Positions 22,775 through 33,900 of a stretch of 64,000 nucleotides of DNA are shown here, piece by piece. A program made the position numbers and the translations under genes. Source of the stretch: Rhabditophanes sp. KR3021 (lineage: Eukaryota > Nematoda > Chromadorea > Rhabditida > Alloionematidae). The stretch is from NCBI GenBank assembly GCA_963281155.1, contig CAUJLY010000003.1:3038001-3102000 (forward strand), read 5' to 3'. Position 1 is the first letter of the stretch, and every line of letters begins with the position of its first letter. The notes under the pieces are model-generated. The model saw only the letters and a program-made list of their open reading frames with translations. It did no database searches and was not told where the DNA came from.

Positions 22775-23629
22775 TTATTTTTCCCTCAATAATTCAGTAA
22801 TCATAGTATCGATATCAAAGCTATTTAAATAGTCGTCAGTTAATTGAAGAAAGTTGATAGAACCGTGGCTTAAAGTGTCCGGCTTTGTCGGCAATTCTCC
22901 GCCAACTGATCTAGAATCTTTTAATTTCATTAGAAATGCTCTCATTTTCCCAATCTCAGCAGGATCAATGTCGTCCACTATTTGCTGTACTTCATCGAGA
23001 GCTGACATCAGAATCACTTTATCCAAATTGCTTGTACCATCCTTTTTGCGCTTTTTTGTCACGATACTTTGGAGGATATTGTAACATTTCTTCATATCCA
23101 CAGTCTGCTTCATTCTTGCCAACGGGTGAAAAGGATCTTCATGACGCAGGTCAGTTAACTTTGGTGTTTCAGAGGACAACTCCTGGAAAGCGGCAGTGAA
23201 ACCCATATCAATGTCTCTTTTTGCATTTGCCATCCTACACTGAGTCGCAATTATTTTTTCAATGTCATCTGCTTTGACTGGTACTTTTGCTGTCGGATCT
23301 TCTGTATTCACAAATACCTTATTTTCTTTAGCAAAGTACTTTGGATTGCTGATATTGTTAACTTTATTCATCAGACCAATCAAATCATTTACTTTCTTTA
23401 TCACATCCTCAGTTGTTTTTGGGGCAAGTAATTTTGAAATACGATTGGCACTGTAGTCTGACAAACCATACATAGACAAATTATCCAGCAAAATATGCAA
23501 TTCTTCCATTTCCCAATTTCCTCCTAACGCAGTACACTCCTTAAGATATCTCTCCAAGTGCGGTTCAATATCTGTAAAATTTAAGGTACGAATAGTAGAA
23601 ATATGGTTGCTATCTTTCTTGGCATCCAT
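22775..23629 (-). CDS. Conserved-looking helical protein, function unknown
   Basis: Single exon of 284 aa from the ATG at 23629 (MDAKKDSNHIS); an upstream in-frame ATG at 23653 would add eight residues and is less likely. The sequence is soluble, mixed-charge and mostly helical, with KKRKKDG in the middle (possible nuclear signal) and no transmembrane segment. The last 30 residues form a hydrophobic helical end (FLQLTDDYLNSFDIDTMI). No catalytic motif or repeat found. It lies 163 nt upstream of ELP5 and 188 nt downstream of the nAChR gene on the same strand. Family not recognised. Confidence 0.75.
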   Translation of the reverse strand: MDAKKDSNHISTIRTLNFTDIEPHLERYLKECTALGGNWEMEELHILLDNLSMYGLSDYSANRISKLLAPKTTEDVIKKVNDLIGLMNKVNNISNPKYFAKENKVFVNTEDPTAKVPVKADDIEKIIATQCRMANAKRDIDMGFTAAFQELSSETPKLTDLRHEDPFHPLARMKQTVDMKKCYNILQSIVTKKRKKDGTSNLDKVILMSALDEVQQIVDDIDPAEIGKMRAFLMKLKDSRSVGGELPTKPDTLSHGSINFLQLTDDYLNSFDIDTMITELLREK

Positions 23630-23817
23630 TTTGATATCAATATAGGAAAACAATCTAACACTAGCAAACTAATATAATGGTATTAGTTTGTTTGACATAG
23701 TCGTTGGAACTAGATTACTCTTATATTCTTTGCAGAAGAAATGCACTTTAAAAACAAAACTCCCAGATCTTACTAACTTTTATTTAAATACATATTACTT
23801 AACAATGGCAGTTATAA

Positions 23818-25704
23818 TTACTTATCAAGGGACATATTCACTGGCCTATATTGTAAATCAATTGCTTCTCTCGTATCATATAGTGTTGGTGCTTGTAATA
23901 AAATAATAACCGTTCCGGAAAAACAGGCAACAGAGAAAATAATGAGGAATAAACCTGTAAAAGCAAACGAATACAAGATTTCGGAAGATTAATTGCTTAC
24001 GGTCAAGAACAGCAGCTACGTATTTCCAGTCTTCATCAACCTTATCATCCCTATCCTTCTTCTTTAATAATTCCGCAATAAAACAGATATTTTCGCATGC
24101 TTTCACGACTTGCGGCGAATTATAAAGCTTTTGTATTTTATTGTTTTTTTGAGAATTGGCATAGATAGCACCAATGTCTCTAGATACTCTATGTTCATGA
24201 TAATTGAGAGGGACCTTGTGATTTTGCTTGTTTTTCCTACCCATTCCACGGAAACTTTCATCTTTCCCATCTAATGGTCTTCTCATAAATAAAACGACGG
24301 GAAGCCATTTAAGGAAAACACACTTAACCCAATTCGGCATTTTATGTGTGGTTGGAGTACGGAAATGAAGGTTTAGTGAAATGACTGTAACCACAACACT
24401 TAAAGTAACCATAATCATAGTAAATAATAAATATTTCCCTATCAAAGGCAAAGAAATGCTAGTAGCTGGAATAATTTCTGTCAGCAAAAGGAAAAATACT
24501 GTTAGTGCTACCAAAATTGAAATACAAAGTGTAACTTTTTCACCTGAATCGGAGGGCAAATAAAAGACGAGGATTGTTAAGAATGAAATTCCAACACAAG
24601 GAAACACCTAAAAAGCTTATTACAAACATTAACACTCAGTATGCATTTACCAAATTGACTGTATAAAACAAAGGTTTTCTTCTGAGCACCAAAAAGTACA
24701 TTATATCAACATATTTTTCAGCTCTCTAAATATTTAAATAATTAAGTCTTATTTAGTTTAGTTACCTCATTGCCAAGTAATCCACTACCAGGGCAACATG
24801 ATGCATAATTCTTGGCTCTTCTTTTGGCGATTCTTGACATAATGTCCCATTCAACAGATGGGTAGTAATCTGAGAGATCAATTCCTTCATCTGCATAGGT
24901 AACATTTTCTTTTTCATTATTACTGTTTATCTCCAACCTGGTTTGTACTTTAACGTCTAGTAACTCTAAATTTAAAAGTTCTTCTGAATATGTCCACGAT
25001 CCAAACTGTAATATAAATAATGATAAGCACTTTTTATAAATAAAGATAAAAGTTCTTATAACCAAAGATAAAAAATTGTTATAACTAACTAAACAAATTT
25101 TATAAATATTTTTACCTTCAAGGAACACGTTTGTTCATCAAATGGAAACCAAGTGATCTAAATAACAATAAAATAACAAATTACTAGATTTTCAAATTAC
25201 ATCTATTTGGCAACTAGACTTAAAAACTGCGGGTGGTGCCCAATAAACAGTTCCATTTGGTGATAATGTAGCTTTAGTACTAATCGTAATATTGTAATTT
25301 GAGTCGGCATTATTATACAACACTATATCAGGACACCAAATAGATTCATAAGGCACATACAAAACATCCACCCCTCCGTAGTTTTTTGGATTCCAGGATA
25401 GCTTAGGATCAATCCATACTTGTTTCAACCACACGCTCACGGTCATCAGCTGATCTATTTCATGCTAAATATGTGTTATTAATTATCCAACTGCATTATT
25501 ACTTACAACATCAATGATTTGCGATAATCTTAATTTAAGTTTAATGGTTAATGGTTCATTCCGATTACTTGATGGTTTACGATGTCTGTTGTAGTTTACC
25601 ATCAGATCATCATATAACCTTTTTGCATCTTCATTTGCATATACATGTACATCACAGCAGCTAATTAATAAGGTTGAAAAAAGTATTTGTACAAAAGAAA
25701 CCAT
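23818..25704 (-). CDS. Nicotinic acetylcholine receptor alpha-type subunit
   Basis: Seven exons, 25507-25704, 25201-25464, 25116-25157, 24766-25005, 24651-24725, 24001-24607 and 23818-23954, give 520 aa. Signal peptide [20 protein letters not shown]. The ligand-binding domain has loop-[13 protein letters not shown], the 13-residue Cys loop ([16 protein letters not shown]) and loop C with vicinal cysteines (YASCCPG), the mark of an alpha subunit. M1 follows YTVNLVFPCVG. M2 is [26 protein letters not shown] with the cation-selective Glu before it. M3 and a 150-residue M3-M4 loop are followed by M4 in the last exon ([17 protein letters not shown]). All joins keep frame. It belongs to pentameric acetylcholine-gated cation channels at neuromuscular or neuronal synapses. 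The exact worm subgroup is not resolvable by eye. Confidence 0.94.
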
Positions 25705-26599
25705 AACTTAATAGAGAAACAAAGCTTTGTCTATTTATAGAAAACAATAATAAATATATTTTAACAAAAGATATTGACAAATGCCACAAAGCAATTTCCT
25801 TCATTCGCAATGGATTAAAATGTAACGTTTTTTCTCTGCCAAAGCCTCGTCCCCTATTCTTATTTATATAATACAATGCCGTCTTTATCCTACTTGTCTA
25901 TCGTTGGTCCTCTTCTTCATTATTAAAAGTCAGTCAACCATTTATTTGCATCCTATTTGATAAGGATTTGAACAGATTTTTTGTTTAAACTTTTGGTGGC
26001 GCTTCTTCTTTCAACTCATAAATCAAATAACGGACTAAGATCAAATTCATGCATTAGGGGCACATTCTTTATTGCCAACAAATTTCTCAAATTGATGTAA
26101 ATCACTTCTTTATTACTGATAACAAAAAATAATAAAATTAAGTTAAGTATAAACCTTTCGCCATAACAATGATATTAAATTATGAAGTATACATTTTAAG
26201 TAATTCGATACTATTTGATTGCATTCCATACTTATTTGATAGTATTAAAAGTGATCTAAGTATCTAGTCATTTACACATTGGTAAAGTGCGTACATCATT
26301 TGAGTTTAAATGTAAAACACGAGCTCTCTTGACAAGATAACGACCGTATTCAGTTGCCTGCGTATCATTTTATTTAAACTGCAAAATACATTTTTCCAAT
26401 GCAATTTTATTGAAAAATGGATTTTCAAGATACTTCTTGCCATTCTTCGGCGGTAAATAGTTATTATAAAGAGTCATTTATATTTTTAAATGTCTAAAAT
26501 AACGTATTATATACTTTTTCGTCTTATTTCCGATATTTTGCTCCTTTTTAGAGGTATTTTAAAGTGTTAACTAAATTTCAAATATTTCTAGGGTAAAAT
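25705..26599. other. Intergenic between nAChR and RPL13
   Basis: 895 nt between two divergent genes; AT-rich, with short open stretches only. A TTTCTAG acceptor lies about 8 nt upstream of the RPL13 ATG, suggesting a 5' UTR intron or a spliced-leader site. No RNA gene recognised. Confidence 0.5.
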
Positions 26600-27288
26600 A
26601 TGGCACCAAAAGGTAATAATGTTATTCCAAATGCCCATTTCCGTAAGCATTGGGAAAAAAGAATTAAGACTTGGTTCAACCAACCTGGCCGCAAACTCCG
26701 CAGAAAGGAGACCAGAATCGCTAAGGCTAAAGCTGTAGCTCCAAGACCAGCCGCCGGTCTTTTGAAGCCAGTTGTTAGATGCCCAACTCACAAATACAAC
26801 AACAAACTTCGTCTCGGACGTGGATTTACTCTTGAAGAGTTAAAGGCTGCCGGTATTTCTCGCGGACAAGCTTCAACCATCGGAGTTGCTGTTGATTACC
26901 GCAGAGTTAACAAATCTGCTCCAGGTTTACAACTCAACATCGAACGTCTTAAGCTTTACAAGAGCAAGCTTATTGTCTTCCCCAAGAAGTCATCAGCACC
27001 AAAGAAGGGAGATGCTACTGTTAGTTTAACATTTTTTAATTTTAAATTCTTACCTTTTTCTTGTTATAGGCTGAAGAAGTCAAACTCGCCCAACAACTCG
27101 TTGGAAGAGTCCTTCCACTCACCAAACCAACTATCTCTGTTCCATTGGCCAAGGTTACTGAAGAACTTAAGAAATTCGAAGTATTCAAACATCTCCGTAG
27201 AGTTCGTGCTGACGCCAGATACAAGGGAAAACGTGAAAAGAAGGCCGCCGAAGCTGCTGAAGATGGTCTCGGAGGTGGACGCCGTTAA
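26600..27288 (+). CDS. rpl-13: 60S ribosomal protein L13 (eL13)
   Basis: Two exons, 26600-27019 and 27070-27288, give 212 aa, the usual eL13 length. Start [20 protein letters not shown] is the conserved N-terminus. [43 protein letters not shown] and [16 protein letters not shown] [13 protein letters not shown] are signature blocks. The C-terminus is Lys/Ala-rich. It is a structural protein of the large cytosolic subunit near 25S/28S rRNA. The intron uses a GTTAGT donor. Codon choice is visibly less AT-rich than neighbours (GCC, CGC, GGA, AAG), typical of a highly expressed gene. ATG lies 8 nt after a TTTCTAG acceptor, consistent with trans-splicing. Confidence 0.96.
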
Positions 27289-27369
27289 ACTTTTACCTTA
27301 TTATATGTTGTTTGTTACTAAATTCAATACAATTGTTGGTTTTAAAATGTGTTTATTTTTAATCGAGTA

Positions 27370-27582
27370 ATTATTACAAAATGTTCTAATTATTAAGTAC
27401 AAAATGTTTAATCATTAAACACAAAATGTTTTCATTTTTAACTACAAAATGTTTAATTATTAAATACAAAATGTTTTAATTATTAACTACAAAATGTTTA
27501 ATCATTAAATTACAAAATGTTTTAATTATTAAATACAAAATGTTTTAATTATTAACTACAAAATGTTTTAGTTATTATTTGG
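27370..27582. repeat. AT-rich tandem array, about 23-nt unit
   Basis: About nine imperfect copies of a unit like ACAAAATGTTTTAATTATTA with spacer AA/CT variants. It fills nearly all the space between the convergent 3' ends of RPL13 and TPPP. Units differ mainly in GTTTAATC versus GTTTTAATT and by single-base length changes. It probably lies in or between 3' UTRs. Confidence 0.85.
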
Positions 27583-27588
27583 TACAAT

Positions 27589-28246
27589 TTATTCAGCTGG
27601 ATGAGTCTTGTCGTAAGTACCTTTGTTTTTGTAGCTGGCAGTGTAACCATCCTTCTCAACAATATCTTCTCTTCCAGCCTTTCCTTTTCCCTTTCCGTCA
27701 TCAGTGAAACGCTCTTTGTGAGCTCCAGTGTATTTGGTGTGGTCAGTGAGTCTGTTGTAAACGCCATCAGCAGCTGCCTTCGAAGCGCCTAATGTTTTTG
27801 GTCCTTCGACAGCCTTGAGTTTGGCAACCATATTATTGATTTCGACTTGAACTTCTTCCTTGCTATGGCTAGCTCTATCCTTAGCTACATTGATGATAAC
27901 TTTCTTTGCTTCAGGGAAGCTGACCTTTTTCTTTGGACCAGCAACCTTGGCAAAGGCAATTCCAGTCATCGTTAAGGTGATGTTTTTACCGTCGATAACA
28001 CCAGCATCCTTAAGCCACTTGTCGAAGTTTTTGCCAGTCATTTCTAATACATATTAAAAATAATATAACTTTAATTGCTTTTACTTACCTGTGGAAGTAG
28101 CAGACCCAAACTTCATGAATTGGTCGAAACTAAACGGTGAAAGATTAAATTTAGATCTAAGTATGTTTAACTTGCATTTTTTTAACTTCCTTAGCATCCC
28201 AATCGAAAGTGAATTCAGGAGCAGGAGTAGTAGTTGAAGCAGCCAT
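27589..28246 (-). CDS. tppp-1: Tubulin polymerization-promoting protein (TPPP/p25-alpha)
   Basis: Three exons, 28176-28246, 28089-28129 and 27589-28043, give 188 aa. The core has MTGKNFDKWLKDAGVIDGKN, the hallmark p25-alpha block, followed by the helical EF-hand-like part. The C-terminal LTDHTKYTGAHKERF and GKGKGKAGREDIVEKDGY blocks are also conserved, so the full 'long' TPPP form is present. TPPP binds and bundles microtubules and is linked to cilia in many animals. The first intron needs a GC donor (AT|GCAAGT) to keep frame: no GT donor in exon 1 gives the required phase, whereas GCAAGT is the standard GC-AG consensus. That yields KEVKKIFDQFMKFG across the join. Convergent with RPL13. Confidence 0.93.
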
Positions 28247-30980
28247 CTTAATTGTAATAATTAAAGTGAAATATCTCTTAAAGCAAAACGTTTATTAAAA
28301 GGGCATAAAATATATACAAAATAGATTCGTACAACGAAATATTAAGAAAGCAATGCATTTGTATATACTGAACATATGGCTGTAATAATAGGCCATAAAA
28401 GGGAAAATAAAAATCTAGATATTTATCACCACGATTTATGCCATTATTTTAACTGTGTACATTTTTACAATTTCCCTATACACACCGGTTACAACATATG
28501 ATAATGTAGTAGAAGTGATAAATAAATATTTATGTTTATGATATATTGGGCAAAATATAACGATAATAATTAAAAGTTAGTCTCTTAATAATATAATGTC
28601 ACTATATATTTACGTTAAAGCTTCGTCCTATATAAGGATAGAGAATAATGGTTTAGAGTAGGAAACTGAGCGACCAAACATTGGCAAGCTATTTGTTTTT
28701 ACATTTATGTCTATATTCATTAATTTTTGATTAATGTATCGAGCTAATTTAGTAAGTATCTTGTATATTTTTATTGGTACCAATGCATGAACCTCTCTAG
28801 CTTAGTAGGATAAAAAGTGGAAATATGCAAAAGAATTTGGTAAAAGTGTACGAAAATGGGATAAAAAGTTGAATGAGCATAACAACAAAGATATATCAAA
28901 TTCAATTTGTTTAATAAAAAGAGATGCTTCTATCGTGTATATAAGGAGTTTACATCAAGAAGTATAAACAGTATTATGTATGTATTTACATTCGCAAGAT
29001 GGCATGATTGTTTGTGAAGACAATATTTTTTTGAAAATTTCAATTTTACAATTTTAAATATGTATTTATTATGTTGTTGGGCTAAACATTTTGGTGTGTG
29101 TAATAAGTATAAGTATAAAAACGTACAATATTTTTAGGATTAAAAAGTGCGCAACTTTTACGCTTTATGAAGTGCTAAAACATTATTTTGAAAAGATAAT
29201 AGTTGAGAGTTAGCAATGATGGGAGATTGAAGGCATATGCTTTATCCTCGACAAAAGTGGCATTATGAAAGAGAGAATGAAAGATGATGGTTGAAAGTCT
29301 TTCAAAAAGTCGGACGGAAACTATATTGCCTGACAAATTGGCACACACATAGCAGGGGACAATTAGGGCACTGCTTATATATATTTTCAAACAATGGACA
29401 AAATTGAGATATTATAATGAGTTTATAAATTGCACACATGAAATACGACCTTAATATATTTAGTTGATTGATAATGAAGCGTAATGGGAACTGCTAATAC
29501 GGACTCTTAAATAAGCAAGCGTATTTGCATATTATCATTCACCTCACTTTGGTCAAACAAACTCACCGATGTATTCAACTTAAACATAAATGCGTCAAAT
29601 GTTACACATTAGAGAAATTATTAAATCTAAACTAGATTAAATATTATGACCGAAAATTTAAGTTTAAAATGTGCCATATATAGACAAATATGAAGGACTA
29701 AATAAATTAGATATTTTATTTACAAACAAATTAGATCCATATTTTATGTTGCTAAGATAAAGTGTCGCTAGATAATTTAGAATGACTTCTATAACTTTTT
29801 TAAATTTTATAACTTCTTTAAGTTCTATAAATTTGATAGATATTATAAATTTAATGTAGTCATACTTACAACAAAATTGATTTTGAAGTGTAACAAGGTA
29901 AATAATAACAAGCAAACAAATAATTTACGCGCTAAACAAAGGTATTACTAAATATAAACAAATAATTTAAGCAATTGAAATGTGTTTAGAGGACACAATA
30001 TCTCGAATACTAACTCATTCTACTCGAAATAACAAAGATACATTATCAAAGGAAATTTGACATGTTGAATAATTGATAAAAGTGTTTGATTGTGGAGGAT
30101 AGACAACATTAAAAATTTAGTAATATACAAAAGGTACCGTCATCAATTTTTACTTGATTTTAACGTCTAAATTTTAACGTTGTTCTATTATCATCGTGCA
30201 AAATAACAAGAATTGATAATGAAATGGGTAAGAGGTGCAATTTATTTGTGAGACAAAAAATAAAGACGAGTCAACTTTTTTATTATATTTTAAAGGGATG
30301 GCAATTGATTTTTACTATTCAATTATTTAATAGCTGGTGGGAAAGATTGTTTATAGTTAATTAAAAGACGTTTAACAGCATATAAAGTTGTGTAGAAAGA
30401 CTTAAAGAGATAAAATGTCTATTTCAAAAAGGATGTATCCAGCAGATATGATAGATTGAAATATATGTGTCAGTAAACATCAACGATTAATATTTGGAGT
30501 TATATTTTTGACGACGCAAACATTTTTACAACAAAAATGGTAACCTTGTTGACAAGCAGTTATTTTGGATGGAGTATATGTAATAAATGCTTCCATTTGT
30601 CTTTTTAACACAACGCTATTTCACAAGATTTTTCTCATATTAATGTTTATGTTAAGTTGATGCTAATATTATTTTTATCAAAAATCATATTGAGCTTTTT
30701 TATATTAAGTTTTTGATTGTAAAATTTGATAGGTATTAAATGTTTATTTTGTAAAAAAATGATCTTGAGAAGGAATAGGAATTTTTACAATGTGTTAAGA
30801 AACAATCCAAAAGGGGCAAATACTTGTATGTACAATAAGCAATATTAAATTGAAACCAAGGTTTGAATAAATAAGAGGTCACATATTAATGTAAAATATA
30901 ATTTAATAAAATTGAGGAGGCAAGACGCACTACTTTTCAACGGTATCAATACTATTTAGGTTTGTTTTGAGGACTGGAAT
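28247..30980. other. Gene-free stretch downstream of the cadherin gene
   Basis: About 2.7 kb between the TPPP start and the cadherin stop. AT-rich, plus strand noticeably purine-rich with few C. Open frames of 70-85 codons on minus (29175-29390, 29664-29915) look like chance: they are hydrophobic/Leu-rich with no homology I recognise. No RNA gene or terminal repeat seen. It may hold the cadherin 3' UTR and the TPPP promoter. Confidence 0.5.
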
Positions 30981-33900
30981 CTATCCAAATCGAGGTGCCC
31001 AGTGTTGCGACTAAAATTGGCATTAATCTTTATGAAGAGAACAAAATTAACTTACATGAACACTATCTATAGGATCAGAAGCTCCATCTGTAGTGGATTC
31101 TAGTGATTCCAGTGATAACCTAGAGATATTGTCGCCCTCTGTATTGTACATCCTCAATTCATCATAAAGTCCAGTGTTTGGATCTGTTTCCAAATTGTTG
31201 ATCATAGTGCTTAGTCTTTCGTCGACTAGTGGATGGTAATTATTTGCTGGCAAATTTCCTGGATCCAAAGGCATAACTGCTATCCTGAGATTAGTGATAT
31301 TATGACGGTTGTTATCAGTCTCCCCTCCTTCGATTTCGTAAATTTTAAGACTTTCATGTTTAGTTTCTTCAGGTCTAACATTGTCAAAGTGTGGACTGCT
31401 CCTTCTCGTGTAAACTACCATAAGTAGGACGAGAAGCATGATAAGTGAAATTGATACCAGTATTAAAACAATGGCAGATACTGAAATTCCAAGTGAAGAG
31501 TAAGGCATCACAGTTCCACAGGCGGAAATAGTTCCGTCTTCGTTAAGTTGTGGTTTTTGAGTAATACTACAGGTGCAGAAAGGTCCTTTCCAGAAGTCAA
31601 CACAAAGTTGCCCAGATGGACAGAACGAATCTTTGTTTTGAAGGGAACCACAGGATGGTCTTTGTGAACAACCTATGAAATAATATTACAATCAGTGATA
31701 AAATAGACGTTAACTTACCTTTCTTCACGCCCTTACTGCTGCTAATGTGAATGAGTGGATTTGAATCACCATTGGTGTTTGTTTGATCTAAGCTGTTGTT
31801 TTCTGTTGCGTTATCGTACTGCCATAAAGGAAGAATTCTGTTGTTCCATTTGTAAGTTCCAACGCAGCCCTGGAAGGATGAGCCAAACCCATTGGTTCTT
31901 TGGCCATTTCCAAGAGTAATTCTATTAATTGTTATTTGAGATGAAAGCAGGTCATTCTTTTTATTAAGAGGTTCTGATGTCTCATATACACCATCAAGGG
32001 ATAATACAGCTCTGGTGGGATCACGTGACATTTCAAGCCAATAAGGAGTTGTTTCGTGCAAATAAACTTGCGGAATAGAAAGCTTTGTATCAACAAAGGA
32101 TGAAGAGTTAAGAGCAGTATTAATGTGAACATCAGCCGTAGCATGATGATTTTCCATAGATGTATAGACACTATTTGTTGTTTCTCCCCGGCCGCCATAA
32201 GTCAAATCTCCAGAACCCGACGTTCCTTGAGTTTTCCCAGGAATAAACAATAATCCTACATTATCTTGCAATGAATCCATTACGACGTCAGAAATATATT
32301 CGATGGAAGCACCATTTCCTGGGAATTCAACCCATTCAATTGCTTGATCGCATCTATTACCTGACCACCCTGTAACAAATCATATTGTTATTTGTTTTGC
32401 ATATTTTAATTTTAATAAGTATTTCCTTTTATTAAAGATATATTTGTTTGAATATTTTAATTTAAGATAGATACTATCTTTGTTTAAATTATTTTCATCT
32501 CATACTTTATAAAAAAATTAACATTTAGATCAACACGGTGGTAAAACTGATAATTGTATCAAGAATCTCTAAATATACTTGCAATTTTTTGTCTTAAGAA
32601 TATCCTATATTCTGCTATTACAGCCATCGATTATCTCTCTTAATATGCATGATATAGTAATTTGCATTTTTCGTCATAAATAAAACACTTCCTACATTTT
32701 AGATGTTGTGTATTGTTCTTAAGTCTACCCAACGATCCTACCATAATCATTTAGTTATCATGGAGAAAGATAAAAGAAATAGAAAAGACATAAGACATTG
32801 TCTTGCTAAAGTTTTGATGCAAAGCAAATCGTTGATTCAAAATTTTAACTTTGCCTATTTATAATTTTTGATTGTTCCTATTCCTAATAAGCTTTTTTAT
32901 ATTCATAATGTTTGATTATCTTTTTTTCTAATAAACGAAAATTTACCTGGATCGCAGCTACATTTCGGAACTTTATTTCCCTTCAAGTTGGCGTAACAAT
33001 CTCCATGGATACAATAACTAACAGAGTCAATTGTGTTAGAATCACAAGCTGATCCCCAAAGTTTGCATCCGATTGTGGATTGGTGAGTGTGGTCTGGTGT
33101 AGCGAGATCGTATTGCTCTCCATTAACATGTAAGTTACGAATGCATCCATTGTAGTCGGAAGATTGAGATACAAATAGTGGATATCCAAAGGTTCCATCG
33201 AGAGGAGCGACTCCACCAAGCTGAAGAGGAGAGTTGATATTTAATCTTTCATCGTCATCAACAGAAAATACTGAAATGAAGCAACTTTCTTGGCCTTGAG
33301 TATTCATGGTTTGACAAGCATCAATAGTCATGGTAATGTGTTTCCCAGATTGAGCGATTCTAACTGAATGCCAATCTCCGTCAGCCAGATTATTAGGCTT
33401 ACTTAAATTTAAATAAGTCACCGGAAGGCGATTAAATCTAATTTCAGCAAAGATGTTTCCCTCAATAAGTCTAATACTTATGTAATCTTTATATTCTACT
33501 TCATCCTTCACACTTGCACCACCACTTTTATTTTCCCTGTCTCCCATAGGTCCATTATACAAGATAAGACCATTTGGATCTTGTGTCATAAAACTAAGAC
33601 TGATGTTGAGAGATGTACAAGCTGCAAAATAAATTAAATATTATTAATGCAAAATATTAGTTGTTTTTTAATTAATTGTTTTGTTTAAATAGATATTTGA
33701 ACTTTCAAGGAAGACCCAAGAAAGAATCACCCTAGAAGGTGTTGTTGTGCGGATCTTACAAAGACTAATAAGATATCACTCGCCAACCGGGAATAGGTGT
33801 AGGTGGCAACAACATATATCACTTTAACTTATAATTGATATCTATTTTAGATCAAGAAAAGACAAAAGTCAATGTTGCTAATGCTGGTAAGTTAAACATT

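Noticed and set aside
25960..25985. B-box-like GTTCAAATCC on minus, possible tRNA
   Set aside because: No A-box, D-arm or acceptor pairing at the right distance. Similar TTCAAATCC at 43144 also fails. No tRNA is supported anywhere in the window.
27552..27792. Frames overlapping TPPP exon 3
   Set aside because: Shadow frames of the p25-alpha coding sequence.
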